Positions 49,001 to 61,018 of a stretch of 64,000 nt of DNA are shown here, in pieces. The position numbers were made by a program, and so were the translations under genes. Under the pieces are notes generated by a model. The model made no database searches. It worked only from the letters and a program-made list of their open reading frames with translations, and had not been told where the DNA came from. Location of the stretch: the NCBI GenBank assembly GCA_026873275.1, contig JANTUC010000012.1, positions 144,001-208,000 of the forward strand. The letters are read 5' to 3'. This DNA comes from Pseudopithomyces maydicus. Taxonomy: Eukaryota; Ascomycota; Dothideomycetes; Pleosporales; Didymosphaeriaceae. The stretch's first letter is position 1, and the number at the start of each line of letters is the position of its first letter.

Positions 49001-49200
49001 ACGTCACGGCCGAGCAAGTCCAGCGCGTTGCGGACGAGTTCCTCGTCAAGCGTGCGTCGGAGAGCAGTGTCGCCGTCCTGGGCGAGCAAAAAGACTGGGC
49101 GGTGGAGAAGAACGGGTGGGCCATCAGGGACCTGCACATGGCAGAGAAGATGGAGGAAATTGCGCAGCAGATGCCCGAAGAGGCGGTCGCTGCGCCTTAG
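46072..49200 (+). CDS. cym1: Mitochondrial presequence protease Cym1 (PreP)
   Basis: M16C zinc metallopeptidase of the mitochondrial matrix that degrades cleaved targeting peptides. An intron-free 1,042-residue protein, the usual PreP size. The N-terminus ([19 protein letters not shown]) is an Arg-rich mitochondrial presequence. The inverted zinc motif HILEH is at residues 102-106, with the distal Glu in [12 protein letters not shown] (about 210). The C-terminal half carries [10 protein letters not shown], the substrate-binding R/Y region of the family. The ATG at 46072 was chosen because it starts the presequence; the open frame upstream (from 45811) is Ser/Pro-rich and not plausible. Confidence 0.95.
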   Translation: MLRSARRPLRNRLAHARPLSFPRRGYAAVAVTDPSRFPQVGAQLHGFTLKRVKEVPELELTALELQHDKTGAAYLHIARDDANNVFSIGFKTNPPDDTGVPHILEHTTLCGSQKYPVRDPFFKMLPRSLSNFMNAFTSPDHTTYPFATTNAQDFKNLMSVYLDATLNPLLQENDFTQEGWRIGPENPLAAQQPGSEDARRLVFKGVVYNEMKGQMSDASYLFYVRFQDHLFPAINNSGGDPQKITDLTWEQLKKFHADHYHPSNAKLLTYGNMPLAEHLKEIDQRLRGFDQISVDHDIKAPIELDGPKHVTVPGPLDPLVPADRQHKTSVTWLMGDTADVVENFSLGILSSLLMDGYGSPLYRNLIESGLGADFSPNTGYDSAGKLGVFSVGLNAVSESDVPKVREAIAQTLLEARKNGFDKIKVDGILHQLELSLKHKTAHFGMGMMQRLKPGWFNGVDPMDALAWQDTINAFQERYAKGDYLEGLVEKYLLNDNTLTFTMTPSETFSQELVEEESRRLAEKISETTKKFPTEKEAQEYLEKRELELLEVQENARNQDLSCLPTVHVKDIPREKERKPLRHDSIEGVKVQWREAPTNGLTYFRAVHRLEGLPDELREMIPLFTSAIMRLGTRNKTMEQLEELIKLKTGGISVGHHASPSPHALEQFEEGFTLTGYALDRNIPDMYELVRTIIMETDFDGPEAEKKIRELLQSSASGVINSIAESGHSFARTFAEAGLTPVGRLNEQTAGLSQVKLTAALASRPLTESLSDVVAKLKAIQSFTVANGDKLRVALTCGPESSTPNQEALSRFLSSLPKNITPASASQQAEYPRNAKSFFPLPYQVYYSARAIQTVPYVDASGAPLEILAQLLTHKHLHHEIREKGGAYGGGAYSRSLGGVFGMYSYRDPNPRNTMQIMSEAGQWARDRVWTAQDLEEAKLSVFQGYDAPQSVSQEGMRLFLSGITDDMLQTRRERLLDVTAEQVQRVADEFLVKRASESSVAVLGEQKDWAVEKNGWAIRDLHMAEKMEEIAQQMPEEAVAAP

Positions 49201-49782
49201 CTTTGGAAAGCACTTGTTTGGCATGACATCTGACGACATTTAGCACCCTTGTAATATTGTACAAGACATGTATTATACTCAACTCATGCATAGGCGGCGC
49301 AAGCACGTATTCTGGTAAGTGCGTGTATGGAATAGCATTGTATTTCTCTTTTTTTTTCTTCTTGTTCCCTTCTCTCTCTCTTCCACTCCACCTTCACCCT
49401 CCTCCCCTCCCGCAGGCCCTTCCTGCCACCGGGGCCCCGGGGGTCACACATGCACGTGACTGCCCGTTTGCAGACGCGAACCTGCTGCCTGCCCTCGTAT
49501 AAAACGCGTACGCCCCGCTCTGCTCGTCTCCTTCGTCCCAAAGCGCAGCGAACAGATCCGCAGACGTGCCACTGCCTTTTTCTCCTCCATGGCTGGCACG
49601 GTCTGGCCCTTGGGGCATTGAATGCGCGAGATTGATGCGTTGCCCTTGTAGCCCGGTGACCTTGGTCGCGTGTGGTTCGGCGAGGCGCGCGGCTACCAAT
49701 TTCAGAACCGCCTTGAGCGAGACTCTTCTCTTGGCGGACTAAGTTTGGAGGTACATTTTGTACATGTTTAGGGATGTACGTA

Positions 49783-49800
49783 TGTGTGTGTGTGTGTGTG
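49783..49800. repeat. TG dinucleotide microsatellite
   Basis: Nine uninterrupted TG units in non-coding sequence. Confidence 0.9.
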
Positions 49801-51454
49801 TATAGATTTGCACATGACTTGACGAGGGTACGTCCATGGATGGTAGCCTGGAGTGGGACCAAGGTGAGAAAGTAGTGGGTGGTATCAAGAGAGAATCGAG
49901 TCATGTGTCAGCATGACAGGCGGGAAAGCGGGCTTCATTCTGGTTCTAGGGGTCTCGTTGAGGCTCCTTGCTGTCGTCAGCATCTGCTCCATGTTTAGCA
50001 TCTTGGAAAATAGTCCAAAGTCCATCGAAATAAACGGGCACTTACAGTCTCGTCTGTGTGCTCTACCGTACATTATCAATCCCTGGTACCTTGACATCCC
50101 CCTACGAGTCACCGATCCCTACCAATGACGCTTCCAATCCACCGCAATTACGCGTTCGCCTCGTCGGCACTTGTTTTTGATCCGACAAATGCGCCACACC
50201 TAGTCTGAACAACCATGATCCGTGGCGCCCGTGGAGGTGGCGCCAATTGTGTGGGGCACGAGCAACCCCCATGCTGGTTTCCTAACCACTGCGCGATTTA
50301 TCTCCGCGTCTGCAGGTCCAGCAATCACACGCCTTTTCGGACCAACACCAGCCCGCGAGCTTGAGCACGTTGCCGGAAGGTCCGGCAAAAAACGCCCATC
50401 GCGTTCCCTACTTCCGACGTCTTGCGCCGGCATACTTGCCCCTCTGCACATCATCTTGGCTCTGTGTGCACCAGCAAGCATGTCGCATGTTGTTGTCATC
50501 CGCGCGACAAGATAATTGACCATTGTGGCAGTAGATCTTCCGATGAAATCACGAGAGATCACGAGAAATTACGGGAATTCAATACCATCTGGGATAACAA
50601 CGGGCTTGCCTCTGGGAGACCATTTAGAAAAGCTTGGGGAGCTTGTCGGAAAGCTTGACGGACGGATCAAGCTTGCCGTGTGGGCCCATAGCCAGTGCGA
50701 GGAACGGCCAGAGCCGCATCCTGCGTAGCTCGAAGCCTCGAACCGCCATCTGGACTCTCTTGCCGACACCCCTGCCTTGTTTCGTTACTGATGATCCACC
50801 CTGCTGGCAATTTCACCGGGAACGCTGTGATATCTTGCAGCACTGCAGATGCTAATGCATCCTCGGTTGCCGTCTCTTGGGCTCAGTTCGCTAGCCTTGC
50901 TATGATGTTTAGTTCCATAGTTTCCACCTCCTTCTTTGGTTGGGCTAGTCTTGGGACAACGAAGATCTGCCAACGGTCACGCGAAAACCGATTGCCCTCA
51001 CCGCCAGACGAACGACTGGCAGATCAATCCATGTGCTCTTGAATATCCCGTTCGTCAGTCATAGGGAAACACAGATCACGATCTGTCCGCAGATACCCCA
51101 GTCGCGTACCAGACCAACTCTACTGCTTTCCTATACTGCTATCCAGTGGCCGTCAATTTCCTATTTCTTCTTAGCGGGTCCGCGCGGTCTGATAATGATT
51201 CCTTTTCCCTTCATTAATATCCCTCCCAAGGATCCACTTGGGACGTTCTCATCGAGCTAGTTCACCTTCACCACTGAGTATGCCTGAAGGGGTCCCACAC
51301 GCTATCTGCATTGGAACTTAGCAACGTAGACTCGCCACAGCAACCGAGTATGACATTCAGCACTTGTAATATCCGACAGCGTGGGAATATGGTCGAAGTT
51401 CGGCGCCGACATTTAGCAGAGAGAACCGGGGTCTCTACCATAGTCAAGTATCTG

Positions 51455-51462
51455 TATAAATA
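51455..51462 (+). promoter_or_regulatory. TATA box of oxalate decarboxylase gene
   Basis: TATAAATA lies about 100 bp upstream of the ATG at 51558. Confidence 0.55.
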
Positions 51463-51557
51463 CAGCAAGACTCGTCACCAGTGCAACCCAGCAGCTTCCT
51501 CAGCTAGCAGCCTGTGACCTCATCAGCCGAAGCAGTCTCCATACATTCATTTTCAAG

Positions 51558-53284
51558 ATGAGAGCTTCACAAGCTTCACTGCTTCTGAGCGTTGCTCAGG
51601 TTTGGGCGGCTCCAGCCCCCAAGCTTCCGTTGATCCTGTCTTCGGACCACCTGGAGCCTCAGGAAACCTGCGCCCGTCTCCCGACCTGCAGGGCTATGAT
51701 TCGTCCATTCATGTACCTACCTCGCCTTCGACAGAGATTTCTCCAGATGATTTCGAGTTGGCACCGGGACAGTCCGAAGACAGAGACCTTGGCCTCTTTA
51801 TTGACCTGTCCAAGGTCAAGAACCCACAGCCGATCCAAGACAGCACGACTGGACCCACTGACCCTGGTCCAAGGTTTGTTGTCCAAATCACAAATTGACG
51901 AGCACAAGGAGCTGACATTATTCGCAGGACTGAGGCCTACGATCGATTGAATAGCGACTTATTCATCCCACCTAGCAGCGATCACGGCGATGTAGGCAAC
52001 GCGAAGTGGCCCTTTGGCCTTTCGCATAACCGCCACGGACTCGCTGGTGCGGGATGGGCCAGGAACCAGAACCAGGACCAACTCCCCATTGCTACCGCCA
52101 TGGCAGGTGTAGACATGCGATTGTCGCCCAATGCCTACCGCGAGCTCCATTGGCACAAATCGGCCGAATGGGCTCTTATGCTCAACGGCAGTGCTCGGAT
52201 TTCGGCTGTCAATGAGGACGGCCAAAGCTTCATAGATGATGTGACTGTTGGCGATGTTTGGTTCTTCCCAGCGGGTATTCCGCATTCGATTCAAGCTCTT
52301 GAGAACGGCTGCGAGTTTTTGCTGTAAGTCTGTTATGATGGGAGCTTTGTGTTCGTGATACGAGGAGAAAGGTTCTTCTTCGAACGAGACACAAGGAAAG
52401 CACCATTCCTATCCTAAATCTATATGCTAACTTTGCAATCAGTGTTTTTGACGATGGCGCCTTTAGCGAGGAGAACACGTTCCTCCTCACCGAGCTCATC
52501 GAGAGGACTCCCAAGACCGTTGTTGCAAAGAACTTCCGTACTTCCCTTGACACATTCAAGAAAGCCCCTACGGATCAATTGTGGATTTTCCCTGGTACCC
52601 CTGCGCCATCTGACATCGAGAAGCAGAACCAGACAGGTCCTGCTGGTTTGATCCCTAAGCAAGGCACTTACAGCTTCCACTGGTCCCAACAGCAAGTAAG
52701 CAACAGCTCCGTTGTCAAATGCAAAAGAAAATCTACTAATGATTTTTAGCCCTACCGCGTACCAGGCGGCACCATCAAGATTCTTGACCCAGAGACGTTT
52801 CCTGTCGCGAAGGGCTTCTCCACTGCCCTGATTACCGTCGAGCCTGGAGCCATGCGCGAGATGCACTGGCACACCACCTCCGACGAATGGGTATATGCTT
52901 CTCTCACGTGTTCCAAACACCCCGACTAACCCGAACCAGACTTACTTCCTCCAGGGTCAAGCCCGCTTGACCGTCTACCAAGCCCCCGGCTCCTCACGCA
53001 CCTTCGACTTCACCGCCGGCGACGTCGGCTACGTCCCCGTCCCCAACGCACACTACCTCGAAAACACGGGCAACGAGACGCTCGTCTTCCTCGAAGTGCT
53101 GCAGGCATCGCGCTATGCCGATATCAGCGTTAATCAGTGGCTCGGCATCACGCCCAAACAGGTTGTGAAAGATCATCTCAAGGTCGATGATGCGTTCTTG
53201 GGGACTTTGCCCAAGGTTAAACCGTTTATTGTACCGGGTAACAAGGATATGCTTACGACGAACTTTACTGGGAATCCGTTGTAG
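51558..53284 (+). CDS. Secreted bicupin oxalate decarboxylase, one frameshift
   Basis: Manganese bicupin that converts oxalate to formate and CO2. Exons 51558-51873, 51928-52323, 52443-52695, 52750-52890 and 52940-53284. A signal peptide (ASLLLSVAQVWAAPAP) is followed by two cupin domains: the first has HWHKSAEW as Mn ligands and IPHSIQ; the second has MHWHTTSDEW and NAHYLEN. The lid-like segment FSEENTFLLTE contains the Glu that marks decarboxylases rather than oxidases. The frame breaks at 51616-51620: five C where six would join the signal peptide (AAPAP) to QASVDPVFGPPG. With that base the length is exactly 484 codons. Role: oxalate handling in acid or plant environments (inference). Confidence 0.9.
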
Positions 53285-53937
53285 ATGTGTTGTTCTTGTT
53301 TTGGAATCGATTAGATATTTGCCGCGGGTTTATTGGATAATCATCTATAAAATAGATACAGTAGTGACGATATATCAGTAGGGGAACTACGAGTAGATGC
53401 CACATGGGGTACATATACGTGCAGTTGTTTTAATGTTCGTTCTGGATGTCTAAGTTTTCAAGGCATCCTTATTCACTAGGGCATGGATAGGCGAATCGAA
53501 GAACGTGTTCCAAATTACCATTTTCTACAAAAACATACTTGAAACAACTGAGTGAACACATTTTATTATCATCAAATCGTTGATATCCTACCTAGGTATC
53601 AAGCGTATCGTCTTGAGTTGTCCAGCGGTGCGAAAAGAGCCTTCAACCCTTGGGGAACGGCAGAGCACCGAACCTGTTAGACTAAGCCAGAACCAGCTAG
53701 CTCCTCTGCGTACTAGGAGGAATTTTCTACCCAACAGCGGAGCGGATAATGGAGGTGGGTCGAGAACGCCATCGTATGTTAAGTAAGCCATGGGAGGCGA
53801 GGAGTCATGCGATCCTGTTTTAAACAGCATGGCTGCACGTAGCAATAGTACACCTCGTTATTCCATATCACCTCAAGCGGGTCCGTAGTGAGGAATCTCT
53901 CAAGTTCTCTCGCCTCCGTGGTCTCGCTCGCAAAGAC
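53285..53937. other. Intergenic region
   Basis: About 650 bp between the oxalate decarboxylase and permease genes, the latter with no clear TATA box. No gene supported. Confidence 0.4.
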
Positions 53938-55675
53938 ATGGCACCGGCCGACGCCGACGTTGAAAGCGTCGTTTCCATTCCGCGGGAAGAAGCTGGGCAA
54001 GAGAAGGATGGGGCGAAGGAGAAAGGTGCCCGCGTTTACGGTTCCGGGGATGAGTCGAGAACGAGCAGCTTGCTGAGCATATTGGAAGTGCTTGAGAAGC
54101 GTGCGGGCGTTGAATTGAGAGGGTGCCAGCCCGTGCCGTATGAGAAGAGGACGGTCACGCAGTATTCTAATATCTTTACGCTGTGGTTTAGTATGAGCTG
54201 TAATCTTTTGCCGTAAGTACATTTACACGTTTTGATTTTTACATTCTTGGGTACCTGGGTATCTAGGTAGTGAAGATTGTGTTCTTGTATATATATATCC
54301 AGGGCTGTCGTTTAACCTCGTGACCGATGAGTTCAGAAAGCTAACGACATTACAGTATCACGACAGGCATGGTGGGAACGTTGAGCTTCGGTCTCGGCCT
54401 CCGAGACGCATCTCTTGTCATTCTCTTTTTCACGCTTCTTTCTACAGTCCCTGTAGCCTATATGTGCACTTGGGGTCCGAGGACCGGCATGCGCCAGCTC
54501 ATCCAGGCCAGATTTGTGTACGGGTATGTTGATTGGTTTCAAATTTCTCTCGCAATCTTTATTAATGATTACAGTAAATACTTTGTCTCGCTTTTCATCT
54601 TGCTGAATCTTGCGACGCTTACCGGTTTCTCGATCGTCGACTCCATCATTGGCGGGCAAGCTTTATCCGCCGTCAGTGATGGTACCACTATCAATGCCAC
54701 AGTTGGAATTGTTATCATCGCCCTGCTATCACTATTGGTCTCCTTCTGTGGCTTCAGAATCCTTCACGTATACGAAAAGTACGCATGGGTTCCTGCTTTG
54801 ATCGCCATCATCATCGCCACCGGATGTGGAGGCAAATACCTTCAGAACCAGAGCGTTGTCGAGCCCGCTACGGTACAGCAAGTGCTGAGTTTTGGAGGCC
54901 TCGTTGCAAGCTTCATGCTCCCCTGGGCCGCTCTCGCCAGCGACTTTTCAACGTACATGCACCCCAAGGCCCCGCCGTTCCGTATCGCAGTCTACACATA
55001 TACCGGTCTTGCGCTTCCAACTATTCTGCTCATGGTTCTCGGCGCCGCAATCGGTGGCGCAACTCCAAACGTTCCATCTTGGCAGCAAGGCTACGATACA
55101 AATGCCGCGAGCGGCGTCCTCGCTGCGATGCTGCATCCCGCTGGGGGTTCGGGCGTTTTGTAACCGTCATCCTAGGCTTCAGCATGGTGGGCAACCTCAG
55201 CGCGACCATGTACTCCATCACGCTCAACTTCCAGATGTTGCTTCCTTGGCTGTTCCGCATCCAACGCATCATCTTCTCTATTGTAATAACCGCCATCGTC
55301 ATCGGGGTCGCTATCAAAGCTGCATCGTCCTTCTTCACCAACCTCGAAAACTTTCTAGGGTTGATCGGATACTGGGCAGCCGCTTTCATTGGAGTTGTAG
55401 TCACAGATCACATCTGGTTCCGCAGACGTAATTTCGATGCGTATACAGAGGACGAAGCGTTGTGGGATGATGGATCGAGGCTCCCGATGGGTTGGGCCGC
55501 CATGGGTGCGAGCATTGCGTGTTTGGGCTTGGTCATACCGTGCATGTATCAGATATGGTTTACGGGACCCATTGCGGAGCGAACTGGTGATTTGGGATTC
55601 GAAGTCGCGTTGGTCTTGAGCGCCGGTTTGTATGTGCCGCTGCGCTATTTGGAGAAGAAAATTTGTGGAAGGTAG
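53938..55675 (+). CDS. NCS1-family purine-cytosine permease, one frameshift
   Basis: Nucleobase/cation symporter-1 transporter, of the Fcy/purine-cytosine type. Exons 53938-54212, 54356-54523 and 54575-55675. The N-terminal NCS1 block reads RGCQPVPYEKRTVTQYSNIF, then TLWFSMSCNLLPITTGMVG and IVDSIIGGQALS. About twelve hydrophobic segments are visible. Intron 54524-54574 (51 nt, GTATGT...TTACAG) is in frame and stop-free. The frame breaks at 55143-55147: five G where six would give HPAGGFGRFVTVILGFSM. As written it stops at TAA 55160; restored it is 514 residues. Substrate (cytosine, purines or a vitamin) is not visible. Confidence 0.88.
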
Positions 55676-56384
55676 AGAGGGTATGAATATATGGCTTGGA
55701 ACCAGCCACCATTTAGTCTGTCGGCCTAGTATATTTATCCCCCGGTCTACCATTAGACCTGTATTGGAACAGAGTGGTCACTAGATCTTAATGAATTATA
55801 CAATGATATTGCATGATTAGAACGTCTCTGTGGCACACGACCCTAGGTCATGCAAACAAGTTGTTCCATTTAATGGATGTGTTCACATATTTTCTGAATC
55901 ACGAATACCTCTCTAATACTAACCAACTATCGTAGGGCATTAGAACCACTGTGTGATGTTGGATCATGGAGAATTGCAAGTGTTCCTGTAATTTCTTTTT
56001 CACGAGAAAGTGACCCGTGTAAGGTAAGATCGGGATCTTGCAGAGTGTATCTACCGTGTTTTTAGATAATCCCTTCGTATAAAATCTCCTATGGTGTAAT
56101 AATAACTCGTATTCATCAGCTAGAGATCGGCAATGACGCATGTTTGTAGAGTGGGGGCTAGATCTATTTCCTAAATACGGATCACGTTTTCGAACTCATC
56201 GGCATTCGCATTCGTCGCTTTAAACCCCGTTAAACATCATTTTGATGCTATATCTTCTTCAAGAAGCTCAGCACCATTTGTGTATAAAAGGCCATCGATC
56301 TCGTTCATTCAAAAACCACTCAAGTATCTCGTAACGCAAGTCCTTTGGCCCTTACTTAAACCACCTAAATTTTCGCCCTGCATC
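55676..56384. other. Intergenic region, AT-rich
   Basis: About 710 bp of AT-rich sequence ending in the CHAP gene promoter. No supported gene. Confidence 0.4.
56283..56289 (+). promoter_or_regulatory. TATA box of the CHAP-domain gene
   Basis: TATAAAA lies about 100 bp upstream of the ATG at 56385. Confidence 0.55.
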
Positions 56385-56941
56385 ATGAAGTTCTCTTTCG
56401 CTGCTATTCTTACAGTGGTCGCCGCTGTTGTCTCGGCCTTACCGGTTCAAGATGGCTTCTCGGCTCGGAACGAGCTTTTTGGAAGATCTAACGACTACCC
56501 GTACTCTGGAAAGTGCAATGGAAACGGAGGAATTGATCCATGGAACTACTACAGATGTATGCTGTTTTATGTCACATTGAACTAATCTTTACCCTTATTG
56601 AACACTACTGACTGGCTGATACAGGCCAATGCACAAGCTTCGTCGCCTACCGTCTCAACAAAGCCGGCGTGAAATTTACCAATCAGTACAAAGGCCACCA
56701 CTGGGGCAATGCTAACACCTGGGATGAAGCTGCCAAGGCTTCCGGTGTCAAAGTGAACAACACGCCGAAGGTTGGGAGCGTTGCACAAACGAACGCTGGA
56801 AAATTCGGTCACGTCGCTATCGTTACAAAGGTCGGCAAGAAGAAGGTAACGGTTGAGGAGTACAACTGGGCCAAGAAAGAGAAGTACGGAAAAAGGACTG
56901 TGCCGAAGTCCACGTTCAAGTACATCCATGTAAAAAACTAA
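56385..56941 (+). CDS. Secreted CHAP-domain protein (putative peptidoglycan amidase/endopeptidase)
   Basis: Exons 56385-56556 and 56625-56941 encode 162 residues. A signal peptide (FAAILTVVAAVVSALP) precedes a compact CHAP domain. The catalytic Cys is in CQCTSFVAYRL, the His in KFGHVAIVTKV and a third polar residue in VEEYNWA, the order used by bacterial CHAP amidases and endopeptidases. CHAP enzymes cut bacterial cell-wall peptidoglycan. A secreted version in a fungus suggests action on bacteria, and a bacterial origin is likely; both are inference. It has a fungal intron and TATA box, so it is integrated as a fungal gene. Confidence 0.85.
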
Positions 56942-57181
56942 GCGATGGAGCAGGAGACACGAGCATGTGTTGAAATTTTGTTTGTTGTCCTCTTCAAATC
57001 GAAAGCTGTCCTTTCTTACAACTCATGGGGAAGGGTAATTTTCGCCATTGTGTGATATTTTGAACCAATCAAATTATGTTCTAAGGCTGTCGTCGAGTTT
57101 TCATTGCTCCTATCTCACAATCACCGCATCTGTATTCATCATGTTATGTTTGAGATTGATTGCTATGAAAATCGTCAAAGT

Positions 57182-57888
57182 TTAAGAGCTGGTAGTAGAG
57201 TTCCAGTAAATCCCCGTGATACGAAAGATGCCCCATCCACAGTTATCAGGCGCCCAGCGGCGCAAATCAATATCGCCATGCTTAGTGGACTGGAATCCTT
57301 GTTTCCTAAAAAATCCATATGCAAACGGCTCTGCACACGTGACAAGAGGTAGGCTGGCAGTGCGTGCCTCTTCAAAGGCTCGCTGAATGAGCTGAGAGCC
57401 GACTCCTTGCTTTCTAAACTCCGGCTTGACGTACATATGCGTGAGCTCTGTAAAGTCGTCAGATGTTGTTTGAAAGGTACGCGAGCAGGTAACAGACCAA
57501 GATAATCAACATGAGCCCACTGTTCGTTGATTTCAGCAACCACCTTCATCACGGTAGCCGCAACCTCCGCATTGAGACCATCAGGCGGCCCTTCGTCTGT
57601 TGTTGAGTTCTGCAGCTTCGTTGACTTGCCTGACATCCGAGGTGTAAGGAACATATACGCAATTATCTCTCCTGTATTATCATTGACAACTTTGAGCGAT
57701 ATCGTGGTTGGGTCATCTAGCGAGCCTTCGATCGCTTTTGTGTATTTGGCTTTCTGCACGGCATCATTAGGCCAGTTTTCGAAGATAAAACGATTGATTG
57801 CGAGGTTAAGTTTCGAGGTATGCAGGTAAGCCGCTAGAACGGGAAGATCACTGCTAGTTGCAGCGAGAATGGAACAAGCAGATAGCAT
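57182..57888 (-). CDS. GNAT-family N-acetyltransferase
   Basis: Exons 57498-57888 and 57182-57447 encode about 218 residues. N-terminal ILAATSSDLPVLAAYL and ENWPND are typical of fungal GNAT proteins, and the acetyl-CoA motif is seen in MYVKPEFRKQGVGSQLIQRAFEEA; the C-terminal FFRKQGFQ follows. The intron (GTCTGT donor, CTGAC branch, TTACAG acceptor, 50 nt) restores the beta4 strand sequence VDYLELTHMYV. The start is uncertain: the frame is open upstream to 57960, and I prefer the ATG at 57888 because it puts the conserved N-terminus first. Substrate unknown. Confidence 0.77.
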
Positions 57889-58572
57889 TGCAGATGCTGA
57901 TATATTCTCGGTCGGGAAGAGATGATGTATGGCCATCATATAAAGCTCGGAATCGGTCAATATAAGTACATGTACAAAGTCTAGGCAGCTGTGAAGTTAT
58001 TCTGCAGCCTAGCATAGCACGTCATCTGTGTACGTGTTAACGAGCAACGAGATTAGTTTTATTGGCGACTTACTTCTGAGTAATCGGTTCCATTCTGGAT
58101 CACGATTATTAAATGGGTGGATAAAACTTAATGTCAAAGCATTAGGATGCGCACTCCTTCAAAAGAAACCATAGTGGTCGTGATTGAGGAAATTAAGTGT
58201 GATAACGGCCTATGACAACTAGAAAGATTTTCAAAGCATTCGATACCAACAACAGCTAGCAATTATTCGTGCATAATGTTCCTACGTCTTCTGAGATTAT
58301 TCCATAGTCACATACTTCAATAGTGACCTCAAGAGGTCCAATGCTATCAGGTGAAAAGTGATGAAAATGTAAGTAGGATTATGATTGTCGATATCAGTAT
58401 ACAGAAATTTAATTTTGAGTACAAGTGTCTGGGCACCACTCTTGTTTGAAATAAAGCTTGTATACGCAATTTTCAGATTTGCGAGAGAGTGAGACTCTCA
58501 TGGCTCGTAGAGACGCAATGTTTAGCCCACGGCAATCTCCAATGTTTGAGAAGATGTTGATTAATAACAGGA
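57889..58572. other. Intergenic region, AT-rich
   Basis: About 680 bp upstream of the GNAT gene and downstream of the coiled-coil gene. A further 5' exon of the GNAT gene here cannot be excluded. Nothing else seen. Confidence 0.4.
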
Positions 58573-59352
58573 TCAATCAGAGAACTCGTCAAGCAAGTCC
58601 TCCGATTCGTCAAGCAATTCCTCCCAGAGGAGCTTTTGCTCTTCATACATCTCATCCTCTATAACACCCCTGAATACCAGTTCGGCCTCCGCTAATCCAC
58701 ACCGGTCATTCTCGTCGCTATCCGATTTGCCTTCCTCGTCGTCACTACTGCAGTCTAGTGCGTCGAGCAATTTGGTTCCTGCTACTTCAAGATCTTGGAT
58801 ACGCTGTTTTGCGAGAGCGAGAGCCTCTAACAGAGTCTGTTCTTTTGAATTTTCTGTTCCTCTACATTGATGGGAACGCATATATGCCTTGAGTGCCAGA
58901 TTCCTTTGTTCTACATTTCCCTTTTCGCGATTGCTTTTCTTCAGCAGCTTCGCGCGACGATTCGCCTCATCCAGCTGCTCATTTGTAGCGTTGAACGTCG
59001 CCAACACATTCTTACCCGAGATCACAACATCTCTCAGGGCGGTCTCTAGATTTGCATTCTCGGACTCAAGGCCTGCAATTACGCGGCTTTTCTCGTCGTT
59101 GGCGGACTTGAGCATGCTGACATGTGCTTCTTGTCGAAGAAATCGCATTCGCCAATAGTCTGCAAGATCGAATTTCATGTCAGGCCGACTATTGATCGTG
59201 TCATCAGTCTCAGTATATAACTGATCTCGGTTAGCAATCACTGCGTTGGATACAGATGAACTCATAGACCAGCGCCGCGATAATGGTGTTGAAAAGCCAT
59301 TGTTCTTCGGCTGCGAGTCGAGGGAACCGCGACGCTGAAGAGGTGCCGACAT
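58573..59352 (-). CDS. Coiled-coil hypothetical protein
   Basis: An intron-free 259-residue protein starting MSAPLQRRGSLDSQP. The first 60 residues are Ser/Arg-rich; a central coiled coil runs from about residue 75 to 190 (LRQEAHVSMLKSANDEKSRV, LDEANRRAKLLKKSN, LALAKQRIQDLEVAG). The C-terminal third is very acidic (CSSDDEEGKSDSDEND and ELLDESEDLLDEF). No domain is recognised. No signal peptide, so it is probably intracellular. The open frame continues upstream to a TTG at 59379, but the ATG is the better start. Confidence 0.65.
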   Translation of the reverse strand: MSAPLQRRGSLDSQPKNNGFSTPLSRRWSMSSSVSNAVIANRDQLYTETDDTINSRPDMKFDLADYWRMRFLRQEAHVSMLKSANDEKSRVIAGLESENANLETALRDVVISGKNVLATFNATNEQLDEANRRAKLLKKSNREKGNVEQRNLALKAYMRSHQCRGTENSKEQTLLEALALAKQRIQDLEVAGTKLLDALDCSSDDEEGKSDSDENDRCGLAEAELVFRGVIEDEMYEEQKLLWEELLDESEDLLDEFSD

Positions 59353-61018
59353 TGGTGTATTAGTGGAGTCAAGACACAAAGCTCGTTATGTAGAAGTGGT
59401 AAAAGATATTGCTGAATGCCACTAGAAGTTGAGGTGCGGGATATTGAGTAAGATTAAACATATATACTAGCAATTACATTGTGTATGTAGCAGATGGCAT
59501 TGTTACCGTAGAAATAGTTGATAGGTGTTTTGTTTCTTCGTGCATTGTGATGTGGTCAAGAGCAAAGTGGAGTTGACTGACATTGCGCACACCAGCACAA
59601 CGCTTATACTACTGCCGCGCCTAGAATGATCAATACTCATAAATAGAGGTTGTAACAGAAAAGCACGTGGTTTTTTGGGAGCTCATATGTGACACAATGC
59701 GTAAAGCTACAGTATCTTGGTACTAGGTTTATTCACGGCTCTTTGCAGTAGGCATCTCTCCAGCCGCAGCAGCGAGAGCCCAAACGTGACTGGGCCTTCA
59801 ATCTGCGTAGCCGTTTGTTCTCAGTTCTACCATTAACCAAGGTCGCCTATCATACCTCCTTCTAGGTATTAAAGATTGAATCAGCGCGGAGAGTTTTTGA
59901 AAATGCAAGTCTGGATGTACTGTTTACCTAGAAATAGCGACTCTTGCCTTACAGACCCCATATTTGAGGATCTGTGCGTGAGTGTAAAAACTTTTTTTTT
60001 TTGGATCATGACCACAGCTGTTTGACTGCACTGATAACTACACAGCTGAAGAATGACGGGCTGATGTGCGCCACGATCAGCCCCTGCTCTCAAAAGCGGG
60101 GCTAGTGCGTTAGCCTCGTCGAACTCCGGGACAGAGAGCCAACTTCATTTCCACTTTCTCATTGTCGATACTCAAGTTTCCGTTCTCGCTTGGGAGGTTC
60201 TGGACTTGCAGAACTGATTCGCCGATGCTCATACAAACCGGAGACCCGCAACTGAAATACCTTGCATTCACCACGCTTAGCCTCAAGGTCATTTCTACTA
60301 AAAGTAGAACGAGAAAACATTTCTGGTCTGCAATAAACTGCTTCTTCCAGAAAATTATTTGATTGAAGCCTCGCTTTTTACCACCCGGTGTTCAAATGTG
60401 GCTGGAGGCTGTCGTGTTGTCGTAAGTCCGCAGTTTATGGCGGCTTTCGCGTATGCAACACGCCATGGGCCCCCGGCCTCTTTTTGGCAACGCCGGACAT
60501 CGGAAAATCTCAAACACACACAACCTGCCTCTCAGCATTCCGTATCTCATCCATTTCTAGACAGTTACTAGCTGTCTTCGGCGATTCCGGCCCCTATATT
60601 GGCTCAGTAAGGAACGCATCGGTCGCCTGACGGTCACTGTCAACGTGCTGGAATAGCTTGTTTACACCCACTTGCCTCTTTACAATTGTGTCTGCTTTGA
60701 CTAACAATTAACTTCCGGTGATCACACTCGCCAAAAATGCGAGAGGGTGATTGCCCGTTCTCTGCAGTTTAGCGATTGGTATTTAGCATAGCGGACTCGT
60801 ATACTGATATGTGACCAGTCAGTGGGTAGCCATAGAAAACCTCGGAGTTGACATAAGAACCAAAGATATAATAACCCATGTAGCATTTGCTTGAGCGAGT
60901 CGATTCACTTTCTCCAGGTTTTCGTCTTTTCTTTCTTCTATAACTCTTTACTGGACTTAACCAGGTTTACACTCGTTCACGACACTCGTTTCATTAATTC
61001 TTCCTCTCTTTAATAATT
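59353..61018. other. Intergenic region
   Basis: About 1.67 kb without a supported gene. It contains a ten-T run at 59992-60001 and short ORFs. The right end is the promoter of the following secreted-protein gene. Confidence 0.45.

Larger units (their letters stand above)
49201..51557. other. Intergenic region, no supported gene
   Basis: About 2.4 kb. Includes the cym1 3' UTR, a TG microsatellite at about 49783-49800 and, at the right, the oxalate decarboxylase promoter. ORFs here are short, overlap on both strands, and have no domains. It is the longest gene-poor stretch in the window. Confidence 0.45.

Noticed and set aside
50200..50562. A 120-codon minus-strand ORF in the 49.2-51.5 kb gap
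   Set aside because: No domain, overlapped by an equally long plus-strand ORF, and no intron or promoter evidence.
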